Source: Bacillus gaemokensis (lineage in GTDB: Bacteria > Bacillota > Bacilli > Bacillales > Bacillaceae_G). Taken from it: a stretch of DNA of 64,000 nt. The position numbers were made by a program, and so were the translations under genes. The notes under the pieces are model-generated. The model had not been told where the DNA came from. It saw nothing but the letters and a program-made list of their open reading frames with translations, and ran no database searches. Shown here piece by piece: positions 50,775 to 59,820 of the stretch (the stretch's first letter is position 1; the number at the start of each line of letters is the position of its first letter). The stretch lies in assembly GCF_001590835.1 (NCBI RefSeq), contig NZ_LTAQ01000006.1, positions 556 to 64,555 on the forward strand, read 5' to 3'.

Positions 50775-52379
50775 TTGAAATTTAAACAATTAAAATTACA
50801 ACCAAGAATTACATTAACCATTGGTACACTCATTCTCGTTGTTCTTGTTTTAACGAGTGTTCTTTTTTACTATATCTTATCTGAAACGGTGGAGGAGCAA
50901 ATTGGAAAAAGAGCGTTACATGTTGCTAAAACCGTTGCTGCTATACCTGAAATTCAGGAAGCGTTTCAGAAAGAAAATCCATCTGCTATTATTCAGCCGA
51001 TTGTGGAGAAGGTTAGATTAGAAACAGATGCTGATTTTATTGTGGTGGGGAATAAAGAAGGGATTCGTTATGCGCATCCTGTTCGAGATAGAATTGGAGA
51101 AGAGATGGTTGGGGGCGATAACGAAGGTGTTTTAGTAGGTGGAAAATCCTATATTTCAAAAGCAAACGGGACATTAGGTCCTTCATTGCGTGGGAAAGTG
51201 CCAATTCGTGATTCCGATAATCGAATTATTGGAGTTGTATCTGTTGGATTTTCGATGGAAGATATCTATGAAGTGGCGGAAGCATATGGAAATAGAGTGT
51301 TTTGGATTGCTACATTGGGGGTAGTAATTGGGATAGTGGGTTCCATATATTTAGCACGCAGTATAAAAAAACTAATGTTTGGTTTTGAACCAGAAGAGAT
51401 TTCATCTTTATATGAGGAACATAGCGCTGTTATTCAATCTGTACGTGAAGGAATTATGGTAATAGATAAAGATGGTCGTATTGGTTTAGTGAACCAAGCT
51501 GCTTATGAGATTCTTTCATTGGAAAAAAATCAATCTATAATTGGAGAATCTATTATAAACATTATTCCTAGTTCTTCTATATTAGAGGTGCTTCGAACTG
51601 GTGAAGAACAATTTGATCGCCATTTAGATATAAAGGGACAAGCTGTTATTGCGAACCGATTACCTATTAAAGTAAAGAACGTGGTAATTGGAGTCGTTTC
51701 TAGCTTTCGTTTAAAGGCGGAGATGGATCAACTGACAGAAGAATTATCTCAATCGAAGCGTTATACAGAGGCACTTCGAGCACAGACTCATGAGTATAAC
51801 AATCTTTTGTATACGCTCTCAGGTCTTATTCAATTAGAATCATATGATGAAGCATTAGACCTCATACATAAAGAGACTTCAGTATACCAAGATTTTGTTC
51901 AGTTTATTATGAAACGTATACAAAATCCTTGGTTAGGTGGCATTTTAATTGGGTTTTATAATAGAGCTAGGGAGCTGAAAATTGATTTTATTTTAGATCG
52001 TGAGAGTAGTTTACAGAAGTTGGCTTCTCATATTGATAGTAATCATGTTGTTTCTATTTTAGGAAACTTAATTACGAATGCATTCGAGGCGGTGGAACAT
52101 AATCTAGAGAATCATAGAGAAGTTCGACTGTTTGTAACAGATATTGGAGAAGAAATTATAATTGAGATTGAGGATACAGGTCTTGGAGTGGAAGATACAG
52201 TAATTACATATATATTTAACAGGGGATTCTCTACGAAGCTAGGAGACAAGCGAGGTTATGGATTAGCTAAGGTAAAAGAATTAGTTGAAGATTTAAATGG
52301 AAGCATTACGATTGAAAAAGGGGATCTAGGTGGTGCGTTATTTATTGTAGCATTGCCAAAGGAAAGAGGGGAATTGTAG
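50775..52379 (+). CDS. Sensor histidine kinase of the CitA/DcuS family (CitS-like)
   Basis: A 534-residue membrane kinase: span 1 (about 16-34), an extracytoplasmic Cache domain (VEEQIGKRALHVAKTVAAIP through VPIRDSDNRIIGVVSVGFSM), span 2 (about 176-194), a cytoplasmic PAS (IQSVREGIMVIDKDGRIGLV), and a SpoOB-type dimerisation helix with His in RAQTHEYNNLLYTLSGLIQLE. The ATPase follows: NLITNAFEAVE, GLGVED, GYGLAKVKELV. This is the citrate/C4-dicarboxylate sensing architecture. Start is TTG with AAGGGGAAAGG upstream. It is coupled to the response regulator. Confidence 0.92.
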   Translation: MKFKQLKLQPRITLTIGTLILVVLVLTSVLFYYILSETVEEQIGKRALHVAKTVAAIPEIQEAFQKENPSAIIQPIVEKVRLETDADFIVVGNKEGIRYAHPVRDRIGEEMVGGDNEGVLVGGKSYISKANGTLGPSLRGKVPIRDSDNRIIGVVSVGFSMEDIYEVAEAYGNRVFWIATLGVVIGIVGSIYLARSIKKLMFGFEPEEISSLYEEHSAVIQSVREGIMVIDKDGRIGLVNQAAYEILSLEKNQSIIGESIINIIPSSSILEVLRTGEEQFDRHLDIKGQAVIANRLPIKVKNVVIGVVSSFRLKAEMDQLTEELSQSKRYTEALRAQTHEYNNLLYTLSGLIQLESYDEALDLIHKETSVYQDFVQFIMKRIQNPWLGGILIGFYNRARELKIDFILDRESSLQKLASHIDSNHVVSILGNLITNAFEAVEHNLENHREVRLFVTDIGEEIIIEIEDTGLGVEDTVITYIFNRGFSTKLGDKRGYGLAKVKELVEDLNGSITIEKGDLGGALFIVALPKERGEL

Positions 52380-53071
52380 TGTCTGAGGGGATTGAAGTAT
52401 TAATTGTTGAAGATGATATTCGCATCGCAGAGATTCATCGTCGGTTCACGGAAAAAGTGAAAGGTTTCAAGGTAATTGGGACTGCAACAACGGGGGAACA
52501 AGCGAAAGAGTGGCTAGATCTTGTTAAACCGCAACTTGTGTTACTAGATGTGTATTTACCTGATATGCAAGGAACGGAACTGGTTACATATATTCGTCGT
52601 AATCTACATGATACGGATATAATTATGATTACCGCTGCATCGGAAGTTGAAGTTGTTCGACATGCTTTACGAGGCGGTGTATCGGATTATATTGTAAAAC
52701 CACTTATGTTCGATCGGTTTAGAAGAAGTTTAGAAAACTATCAAAACAAAATACAGCAATTAAAACAAAATCAGCAATTGTCGTTAGAACAAATTGAACA
52801 TTTATGGTTCAAAGGAAATGTGGAAATGAATCAAGATGGATATGCTCCAAAAGGTATAGATCCGTTAACGTTAACTAAAGTTAGAAAGTATGTATCAAAG
52901 GTTGGACAAGAAGGTATTACAGCAGAAGTACTAAGCTCAGAAGTCGGAGTAAGTCGATCGACAGCAAGACGCTACTTAGAGTATTTAATTTCTGAAAAGA
53001 AGATTTATGCAGAGCTTATATATGGGAATGTTGGAAGACCAGAACGAAGATATTTTCAATTTTCTTCATGA
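52379..53071 (+). CDS. Response regulator of the CitB/DcuR family (CitT-like)
   Basis: A 230-residue protein. Receiver domain with the phosphoacceptor Asp in VLLDVYLPDMQG, a Lys in YIVKPLMFDRF, and a C-terminal HTH of CitT type (LTLTKVRKYVSKVGQEGITA, STARRYLEYL). The GTG start overlaps the kinase stop in TAGTG. It probably activates the convergent citrate transporter gene (53202-54509) as CitT does in B. subtilis; the target is inferred from position. Confidence 0.92.
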   Translation: MSEGIEVLIVEDDIRIAEIHRRFTEKVKGFKVIGTATTGEQAKEWLDLVKPQLVLLDVYLPDMQGTELVTYIRRNLHDTDIIMITAASEVEVVRHALRGGVSDYIVKPLMFDRFRRSLENYQNKIQQLKQNQQLSLEQIEHLWFKGNVEMNQDGYAPKGIDPLTLTKVRKYVSKVGQEGITAEVLSSEVGVSRSTARRYLEYLISEKKIYAELIYGNVGRPERRYFQFSS

Positions 53072-53082
53072 ATATGTGATAT

Positions 53083-53117
53083 AAAAAGTAGAGACTGGTA
53101 TGATCTCTACTTTTTAT
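53083..53117. terminator. Bidirectional terminator between citT-like and citrate transporter genes
   Basis: AAAAAGTAGAGA pairs with TCTCTACTTTTT. It lies between two converging genes. Confidence 0.85.
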
Positions 53118-53201
53118 CGGAAAGAATATCTATTCACTGTATACTCACTGTAAAAACGAAATACCTTTCAAAGAAAGTTCGTCATATCAATCCCTTTAAG
53201 G

Positions 53202-54509
53202 CTATATTGGAATGATGCCTGTAATAATACCAACAAATAGCATCACTAGTGTTGTTCCGACTGCCCAGAGTAAAGTGAAGCGTTGGTGTTCACCAAAATC
53301 AACTTTTGCCATTCCAACTAATAAATAAGTAGATGGAACGAGTGGACTTAATAAGTGAACAGGTTGTCCAAGTAGAGAGGCACGACCCATTTCAGCGGCA
53401 CTAATTCCATAAGTTGCTGCAGCTTTCGTCAAAATTGGCAATACCCCAAAATAAAAAGCGTCGTTGGACATAAAGAATGTGAAAGGCATACTTATAATAG
53501 CTGTAATAATAGGAAGTTGCGGACCCAGTGCATCGGGAATAAGGGCAACTAAGCTTTGAGCCATTGCATCTACCATTTTTGTCCCGGATAAAATTCCTGT
53601 GAAAATTCCAGCGGCAAATACTAAAGAAACAACCGCGAGCACGTTTCCAGCGTGAGAAGCAATACGCTCTTTTTGTTCCTCTAAACTTGGATAATTAATC
53701 ATAACAGCAATAGCAAAAGCAACTGTAAACAAAACAGGAAGAGGCATGATCTCCATAATCAAACAAACGAGAAGAGCTACTGTTAATAAGAAGTTAATCC
53801 ATAATAATTTTGGCCGTTTATAGCTTGGAACTTCTAAAGTTGCAGCTTGTTCATCTATTATTGCCTGTTCTTTTTTTGTATATTGTATATTAACAATGCC
53901 TAAGCGCTTTCTCTCTTTTTTTCCAAGGAAGTAAGCAACAAAAATCACCCATATTGCTCCGCCAATCATTGCTGGAATAAGCGGTGTAAATAGCTGTGAA
54001 GCTTCAAGACCAAGTGCGCTCATAACCCTAGCTGTAGGTCCGCCCCAAGGCGTAAGATTAGTAACCCCAGCTCCTAACATAACAACTCCGGCTAATATAA
54101 GCGGATTCATTTCGAGACGTTTATATAGTGGGTACATTGCAGAAATCGTGATCATATATGTTGTTGTACCATCGCCATCTAGCGAAACAACAATAGTAAG
54201 AATGGCTGTACCAACCACAATTTTTAATGGATCACCTTTGACAATTTTTAAGATTTTACTAATAATTGGATCAAATAATCCACTATCAATCATAATTCCG
54301 AAATATAAAATGGCAAACATGAGCATAATACCAGTCGGTGCTAATTTCTTAATCCCATCTAGCATCATGGGTCCTACATTTGCATAAAACCCCCCAATTA
54401 ATGCAAAAATAATAGGAATTAATATTAATGCAACTAACGCTGACATGCGCTTTGTCATAATTAAAAACATAAAGACGAATACCATTATAAATCCTAGTGC
54501 AGCTAACAT
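53202..54509 (-). CDS. CitMHS-family citrate transporter
   Basis: A 435-residue membrane protein with about 11-12 spans. GDGTTTYMITISAMYPLYKRL and WGGPTARVMSAL are CitMHS signatures. The family takes up citrate with a divalent metal and protons. I chose the ATG at 54509, preceded by GAGGGGG; a longer upstream frame lacks a ribosome site. Controls: a perfect cre site just upstream, and the neighbouring two-component system. This is the same gene set as citST and citM in B. subtilis. Confidence 0.9.
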   Translation of the reverse strand: MLAALGFIMVFVFMFLIMTKRMSALVALILIPIIFALIGGFYANVGPMMLDGIKKLAPTGIMLMFAILYFGIMIDSGLFDPIISKILKIVKGDPLKIVVGTAILTIVVSLDGDGTTTYMITISAMYPLYKRLEMNPLILAGVVMLGAGVTNLTPWGGPTARVMSALGLEASQLFTPLIPAMIGGAIWVIFVAYFLGKKERKRLGIVNIQYTKKEQAIIDEQAATLEVPSYKRPKLLWINFLLTVALLVCLIMEIMPLPVLFTVAFAIAVMINYPSLEEQKERIASHAGNVLAVVSLVFAAGIFTGILSGTKMVDAMAQSLVALIPDALGPQLPIITAIISMPFTFFMSNDAFYFGVLPILTKAAATYGISAAEMGRASLLGQPVHLLSPLVPSTYLLVGMAKVDFGEHQRFTLLWAVGTTLVMLFVGIITGIIPI

Positions 54510-54529
54510 GTAATTTCCCCCTCTAAAAA

Positions 54530-54544
54530 TGATTGCGCTTTCAT
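54530..54544 (-). promoter_or_regulatory. cre site (CcpA) before the citrate transporter gene
   Basis: On the minus strand ATGAAAGCGCAATCA matches WTGNAARCGNWWWCA at every position. It lies about 20 bp upstream of the start, so CcpA would repress transcription when good carbon sources are present, as for B. subtilis citM. Confidence 0.8.
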
Positions 54545-54764
54545 AAAGTGTCAAAAATTCAGAAAAAACTTTTTTGTTTATCATAAACGATGGGATATGG
54601 ATGGTAAATAATTAGAAAAATAACGTTATTAAATGCATAATTTTCATTTTGCTCATTTTGTTCACGAGTGTTAGTTTGAATTTTTAAAAATATAATTTGT
54701 TTATTACAGGAGTGATAGAATAGATGAGAAAATAGAGAAGAGTGAAGTAGGGAGTAGATTTTGA

Positions 54765-55019
54765 ATGAAAGCAATGATTGAAGAGATTTATAGCCCGTGT
54801 AAAGGGAAAGTAGAAGAAATTTTTGTTGATGAATCATCTTACGTATATGAATGGGAAAAACTAATGATGATTCAAAAAAACGATGGTACGGTAGAAGAAA
54901 TCAAGGTTGGTATAAGTGGACATATACGATCTGTAAATATAGAGATTGGTCAGGAAATTGATGTAGATACATTGTTACTTAAGTTAGAAGATGATTTGTT
55001 AATTACTGGATGTGAATGA
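54765..55019 (+). CDS. Small biotinyl/lipoyl-like domain protein without the usual lysine
   Basis: An 84-residue protein: YSPCKGKVEEIFVDESSYVY, EKLMMIQKNDGTVEEIKVGI, SGHIRSVNIEIGQEIDVDTL. The symmetric half-repeats (each with G near the turn) fit a single-hybrid-motif barrel. The MKM-type lysine hairpin is not evident, so covalent carrier function is doubtful. Weak ribosome site (AGGGAG, some 14 bases back). Function unknown. Separate transcription unit with a terminator. Confidence 0.6.
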   Translation: MKAMIEEIYSPCKGKVEEIFVDESSYVYEWEKLMMIQKNDGTVEEIKVGISGHIRSVNIEIGQEIDVDTLLLKLEDDLLITGCE

Positions 55020-55023
55020 GAGA

Positions 55024-55056
55024 AGATGTGTAGAAATTGCTACACATCTTTTTTTA
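55024..55056 (+). terminator. Terminator after the lipoyl-like gene
   Basis: AGATGTGTAG pairs with CTACACATCT, followed by T. Confidence 0.88.
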
Positions 55057-55174
55057 TTAAAGGAAATACCATTTATTACAAAAAACACATTATTTTTTCA
55101 CAAATCTCACACAACTCTTTGATATTCTTCTAAATGAGTAAGTTAATAGAATTTGATAGAGAAGGGAATTACAT

Positions 55175-56449
55175 ATGAAAATGATTCGATTTTCTTTTCT
55201 CTTATTTTTTGGATTACTCTGTATCCCATTTAGTAGTCATGCTGAAGTGACAATACAATCACAAATTGATGATGCTCCTGTATATGGAACTGTAAAGTTA
55301 AAAGATGGTACGTATAATGAAATGATTGAAATATCAAAACCTATTACGTTGGAAGGAGAGAAAAATACGAAGGTTCGTTTTTGTGGTAATAAACCTATTA
55401 TTGCATTAAAAGGAGAAAATATTACCGTTAAACGAATAAAAGTAGAGCAGTGTAAGAATAAAGAAGGAACAGTCGCTATATATGTTGCGGGAGCTGGGCA
55501 TAATTTAACTGATTTAGACATTCGTACACAACAAATTGGAATTAAGTTGGAAGATGCTCGGAATACGAAAATCCAGAATAGTAGTATTCAAGGAAAATCT
55601 AATGGTAATGGAATTGATTTATGGAAGTCCCATTGGAATCAAATTGACAATATTCGAATGAAAGATGTACGAGATGGGATTTATTTAGAGCAAAGTGATA
55701 ATAATCAAATCGTGAAAAATTCCATTAGGCAATCTCGTTATGGTATTCATCTTATGTATTCTGATGGTACGACTGTGGTCGATAATTTATCGCAACATAA
55801 TATAACGGGTGCGATGATTATGGGCACAAAAAAAACGACTATAAAAGGAAATCAATTTATAAATAATAGAAGAAATGTTCATGCGCAAGGATTACTCTTG
55901 TATGATTCGATAGAAACGGAAGTTATGCAAAATCAAATTGCTAACAATAGAGTGGGAATTTATGTTGAAAAGTCGAAAGACAATCAGATTATAAACAACG
56001 AAGTCATAAATAACTTTATTGGATTGCAATTTAAAAATACGAATGGGAATAAAATATCCGAAAATACCTTTTTAGGTAATGTCAATGAATCACAAGCTAC
56101 GAAAAGTAAAAATAATGTAATCCATCATAATTATTGGGATGATGCTTTGAAAGTAGATCTAAATCATACAGGCGTCAGTGCATTACCTTATAAGGCTGAT
56201 TCATTTTTTTTAGTTTTAACGCAAGATGTTCCTGAATATCAGTTATTTTTTCAAGCACCAGGGATGCTTGTTTTACAAAATTTAATAAAAATTCCAGATG
56301 AATCGATGTTAATTGATGATAAACCAAGTATGAGTATGCAGTTTTCGAAGATAGCAAGAGCTACAGTAAGTCAATTTGGAGCTTGGATGATTAGTTTAAG
56401 TATGTTGCTAGTGGGGAGTATATTGTTCTTTTTAGGGAGGAAGTATTGA
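55175..56449 (+). CDS. NosD-like periplasmic copper-processing protein
   Basis: A 424-residue exported protein: signal peptide (MIRFSFLLFFGLLCIPFSSH to about residue 23), a right-handed parallel beta-helix with repeated NxI/NxF rungs (NQIVKNSIRQSRYGIHLMYS, NQIANNRVGIYVEKSKDNQI), and a C-terminal span (AWMISLSMLLVGSILFF). The NosD family helps mature the copper centre of nitrous oxide reductase. nosZ itself is not in view. First of a four-gene operon nosD-L-Y-F. Confidence 0.88.
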   Translation: MKMIRFSFLLFFGLLCIPFSSHAEVTIQSQIDDAPVYGTVKLKDGTYNEMIEISKPITLEGEKNTKVRFCGNKPIIALKGENITVKRIKVEQCKNKEGTVAIYVAGAGHNLTDLDIRTQQIGIKLEDARNTKIQNSSIQGKSNGNGIDLWKSHWNQIDNIRMKDVRDGIYLEQSDNNQIVKNSIRQSRYGIHLMYSDGTTVVDNLSQHNITGAMIMGTKKTTIKGNQFINNRRNVHAQGLLLYDSIETEVMQNQIANNRVGIYVEKSKDNQIINNEVINNFIGLQFKNTNGNKISENTFLGNVNESQATKSKNNVIHHNYWDDALKVDLNHTGVSALPYKADSFFLVLTQDVPEYQLFFQAPGMLVLQNLIKIPDESMLIDDKPSMSMQFSKIARATVSQFGAWMISLSMLLVGSILFFLGRKY

Positions 56450-56967
56450 TGAGGATAAAACATATTGTATTCGTTATGTGTATGTGTGTAGTATTTGCAG
56501 TAGTAGGGTGTGGAAAGAAAGATGTTGAACCAGTTGCAATTGATGAAAAAAATGATAAGTGTGATGTTTGTAATATGGCAGTAATGGATAATCAATTTGC
56601 GACAGAAGTAATTTTGGAAAATGGACAAGCTTTGAAATTTGATGATATTGGTTGTATGCATAAATGGATGGACGAAAATAAAAATGAAAAAACAAAAGAA
56701 AAATTTGTCCGAGATTATAATACAAAGGGTTGGGTTTCATTAGATAAAGCTACTTATGTATACGATAAAACAATTAAAACGCCAATGACGTACAATGTAA
56801 TTTCTTTTAAAGAGAAAAAAGATGCTGAAAGCTTTGTAGCTAAACATACTGGAAAAGTTATTTCGTATAAAGAGTTAGCCGATCATAAGTGGGAAATGAA
56901 TAAAGAAATGATGGGGAAAATGAAGAAAGAACATGGGAAAGAGGGCAGCACGGGGCACTCCCATTAA
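56449..56967 (+). CDS. NosL-family copper chaperone lipoprotein
   Basis: A 172-residue lipoprotein with signal IKHIVFVMCMCVVFAVVGCG (lipobox VVGC). NosL motifs: KCDVCNMAVMDNQFATEVIL with the two Cys and Met ligands, and DDIGCMHKWMDENK. The C-terminus is His-rich (GHSH), another likely metal-binding feature. It binds copper for NosZ maturation. The ATG overlaps the NosD stop (TGATG), with GGGAGG before it. Confidence 0.88.
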   Translation: MRIKHIVFVMCMCVVFAVVGCGKKDVEPVAIDEKNDKCDVCNMAVMDNQFATEVILENGQALKFDDIGCMHKWMDENKNEKTKEKFVRDYNTKGWVSLDKATYVYDKTIKTPMTYNVISFKEKKDAESFVAKHTGKVISYKELADHKWEMNKEMMGKMKKEHGKEGSTGHSH

Positions 56968-57009
56968 TATGAATCATGGGATTATAGCTTACAAATAAGT
57001 TGGATAAAA

Positions 57010-57034
57010 GGCAACCTTAGGCGGTTGTCTTTTT
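57010..57034 (+). terminator. Hairpin with T run between nosL-like and nosY-like genes
   Basis: GGCAACC pairs with GGTTGTC (one G-T) with a six-base loop and five T. It would lower expression of the downstream permease and ATPase genes. Confidence 0.65.
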
Positions 57035-57053
57035 CTATAAAAAGGGTGATGAT

Positions 57054-57866
57054 ATGTGGAATATATTATATTCAGAGTGGCGTAGTACAGTAAGAGAAAA
57101 GTCTGCATATACATTTTTATTACTCTGGATTGTGATACTCTCTTTATTATTTTTGATGGAACGGAATATACCATCCTTAGCAGGATATACAAATACAACG
57201 GGAACAATGTTAAACCTGATTTTATATATTATACCTTTATTTATGCTAATTGCAGGCTCATTTTCAATTGCAAATGAGCTTGAAAATGGAAAATGGCGCC
57301 TTCTATGTACGTATCCTTTAGCAACATCTTCATATGTAATAGGAAAGATCACCGGTCAATTTATGGGACAAATTATTATTTTTACACTTAGCTTTGGAAG
57401 TAGTGTAATGATTGGATTGTTAAGTGGAAGTATGCTTGAAAGTGGCTGGATACTAGCGATTTATTTATTTTCTGCTATTCTTATATTCTTTTTTTTAGTT
57501 TTAGGCATAGCAATTGGTGCATTTTCTTCGACAAGATGGCAAGGGTTAGCAATTTCAATTGCAATCTGGTTTTTACTTATTATGATGTGGCCTACAGCAA
57601 TAATTAGTATTCTTAATCTTGTTCCATATACGATGATAGCACCACTTATAAAAGTATTCATGTTTTGTAATCCTGCTGAATTGCTAAGAATTATATTTGT
57701 TATTCAATTAGGAGGAGGAGCGGTATTTGGTCAACCCTATGATCAGCTTTTGATGTTTTTTCAGAGCGGGGAAGCTTTAGTGGTTTTTTTCGTATATGGT
57801 GCAGTCTACACAGTAATCTTCTTGTTAATAGCTGTCTGGCGATTAGAAAGGAGAAGAAACGAATGA
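57054..57866 (+). CDS. NosY-like ABC transporter permease
   Basis: A 270-residue membrane protein with about six spans, the ABC-2 permease pattern (WNILYSEWRSTVREKSAYTF, ELENGKWRLLCTYPLATSSY, FLVLGIAIGAFSSTRWQGLA). NosY works with NosF and NosD to supply a sulfur or copper species for NosZ. GGGTGATGA precedes the ATG. The stop overlaps the NosF start (ATGA). Confidence 0.9.
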   Translation: MWNILYSEWRSTVREKSAYTFLLLWIVILSLLFLMERNIPSLAGYTNTTGTMLNLILYIIPLFMLIAGSFSIANELENGKWRLLCTYPLATSSYVIGKITGQFMGQIIIFTLSFGSSVMIGLLSGSMLESGWILAIYLFSAILIFFFLVLGIAIGAFSSTRWQGLAISIAIWFLLIMMWPTAIISILNLVPYTMIAPLIKVFMFCNPAELLRIIFVIQLGGGAVFGQPYDQLLMFFQSGEALVVFFVYGAVYTVIFLLIAVWRLERRRNE

Positions 57867-58561
57867 CGATATTGCAAATCGATAGAATTTGTAAGCAGTA
57901 TAAAAAGAAAACAGCATTATTTCCTACTTCGCTAAAAGGTAGAGCTGGAGAGTGTATTGTATTATGTGGTGGGAACGGTGCTGGGAAAAGCACGTTTCTT
58001 GATATACTAGCTGGAATTTCTTCACCTACATCAGGAATAGTAAAGTTACAAGGGATAGAATTGCATAAAGACAGGAAGCAATATGTAACCGAAATTGGCT
58101 ATATGCCAGATGATTTTCATGCACAACAAACTATGACTGTACAAGAGTTTCTATCATTCTATGGAGCTTTTCGAAAGGTAGGAAAAGAGAGGATACAAGA
58201 GGTAATTACATTAATTGGATTAGAAGGAAAGCAAAGCGAATCCTTACACAGGTTATCAAAAGGAATGAGACAAAGGCTTTTATTTGGACAAGCGTGGCTC
58301 GCCAATCCTAAATTGCTCTTATTAGATGAACCAACAAATGGTTTAGATCCGTATTGGGTAAATGAATTTGTTACATTATTAAAAGATATAAAGAGAAGTG
58401 GTACAATCATTGTCTTTTCTACACATATGATGGATGTAGCTGCAGAGGTTGGAGATGTGGTGCTCTTTATGAATGAAGGTAAGGTTACAAAAGAGATAAG
58501 AAATGATGGGAATACGGAAAAATTGATCTTACAATTATTGAAGCTTCACCGGAAGAAATAG
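57863..58561 (+). CDS. NosF-like ABC transporter ATPase
   Basis: A 232-residue ATPase: Walker A GGNGAGKST, signature LSKGMRQRL, Walker B LLLLDEPTNGLDP, and the switch His in FSTHM. It pairs with the preceding permease. Length and order match NosF. The nos gene set without a visible nosZ may belong to a copper or other metal-protein maturation function. Confidence 0.92.
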   Translation: MTILQIDRICKQYKKKTALFPTSLKGRAGECIVLCGGNGAGKSTFLDILAGISSPTSGIVKLQGIELHKDRKQYVTEIGYMPDDFHAQQTMTVQEFLSFYGAFRKVGKERIQEVITLIGLEGKQSESLHRLSKGMRQRLLFGQAWLANPKLLLLDEPTNGLDPYWVNEFVTLLKDIKRSGTIIVFSTHMMDVAAEVGDVVLFMNEGKVTKEIRNDGNTEKLILQLLKLHRKK

Positions 58562-58572
58562 TCCTTCATAAT

Positions 58573-58619
58573 ATAATCCAAACAGCTGTTGAATTTTTTT
58601 CAACAGCTGTTTGGATTAT
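58573..58619. repeat. 19-bp perfect inverted repeat after nosF-like gene
   Basis: ATAATCCAAACAGCTGTTG is repeated in reverse at 58601-58619, with a T-rich nine-base loop. Probably a terminator, though the T run is in the loop rather than after the stem. Confidence 0.6.
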
Positions 58620-58864
58620 ATACTTGTTCTCGCTTTTGATCATATAGACATAGTATATATTAGGAAGCAAGGAATATGTATGAAGAAAAATACTGCTGTT
58701 CAAAGTTTTACTTTATGATGTTTATTACAGGTCTTACACGGCTTTATATATGAGCGATGAAGAATTTCGGATTCCCTAAAAAATTATAGGAAGTTTTTAA
58801 ATGTACGTAAGAAGAACGATTTTAACTATGATTATTCCTGAAAAATAGTGAGGGGAGAACAAAT

Positions 58865-59809
58865 ATGGGGAAAGAATTGTTTGTGACGATTGAAAGTACG
58901 TTTACACTTCAAGGAACATTAACAATTCCTACATATTATTCAGAAATATATCCAGCAATTTTAGTAATTGGTGGCACTGGAAAAGGAAATCGTGATGGAA
59001 ATACAGGTCGCTTACAGTTAAACTTATATAAAGATTTAGCTAATTATTTTACCTCTTTAGGTTTTGCGGTACTTCGTTATGATAAGCGTGGTACTCATAA
59101 AAGTAAGGGAGATTATTATGAAGCAGGGGTAACAGATTTTATTGATGATGCTACGTTATGGATCAGATTTTTAAAGGAACATCCTTTAATAGATCCAAAA
59201 TGTGTTATTATTGTTGGACATAGTGAGGGAGCTTTACTTGCACCAGCTGTCTCTGTAAGGGAATCCGTTGCTGGATTAGTGTTACTTGCTGGTGCAGCGG
59301 AGCCATCAAAAGATTTACTTCCAAGACAATTAGATAAAGCGACAATAGAGCTAGAAACAGCACCTGGATTCATTGGCTGGTTATCTAAAGTATTGAAGAT
59401 TCCAGAGCGTATAAGAACGAAAAATGAAGAGCTTATGAATAGAGTGGAAAATTCAACAGAATCTGTTATGCGTATCAAATGTGCAAAAGTAAATGCAAAA
59501 TGGCTAAGAGAACAGTTACAATATAATGTAGTTACATATTTAGAGCAAGTATCATGTCCTGTATTAGCAATTACAGGAGACAAGGATATACAAGTACCAC
59601 CTGAACATGCTAAACTAATTGCTTCATATGTTAATGGTGAAGCAGAGTGGCATATCATTCCGAACATGAACCATATTTTAAGAAATTATGAACATAAGCA
59701 TACAATGATTCGATTAAGGAAGGAATATAAGGAGCTTATGGATAAATGTATTGAAGAAGAGTTATTACATGTAATGAAGGAATGGTTAAAAAAACATTAT
59801 CTTTCATAG
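58865..59809 (+). CDS. Alpha/beta hydrolase (dienelactone/S9-like)
   Basis: A 314-residue cytosolic hydrolase. AVLRYDKRGTHKSKGDYYEA, nucleophile Ser in VIIVGHSEGALLAPA, acid in AITGDKDIQVPPEH, and His in IPNMNHILRNY. Similar to the family of general esterase/peptidase-type hydrolases with an extended lid (about residues 160-205). Substrate unknown. AGGGGAGA precedes the ATG. The preceding 58620-58864 holds no gene. Next gene starts 11 bp after the stop. Confidence 0.88.
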   Translation: MGKELFVTIESTFTLQGTLTIPTYYSEIYPAILVIGGTGKGNRDGNTGRLQLNLYKDLANYFTSLGFAVLRYDKRGTHKSKGDYYEAGVTDFIDDATLWIRFLKEHPLIDPKCVIIVGHSEGALLAPAVSVRESVAGLVLLAGAAEPSKDLLPRQLDKATIELETAPGFIGWLSKVLKIPERIRTKNEELMNRVENSTESVMRIKCAKVNAKWLREQLQYNVVTYLEQVSCPVLAITGDKDIQVPPEHAKLIASYVNGEAEWHIIPNMNHILRNYEHKHTMIRLRKEYKELMDKCIEEELLHVMKEWLKKHYLS

Positions 59810-59820
59810 GAGCTGTAGTT

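Noticed and set aside
54559-54837. Minus-strand frame upstream of the citrate transporter
   Set aside because: AT-rich, no ribosome site, overlaps the cre region and the start of the lipoyl-like gene.
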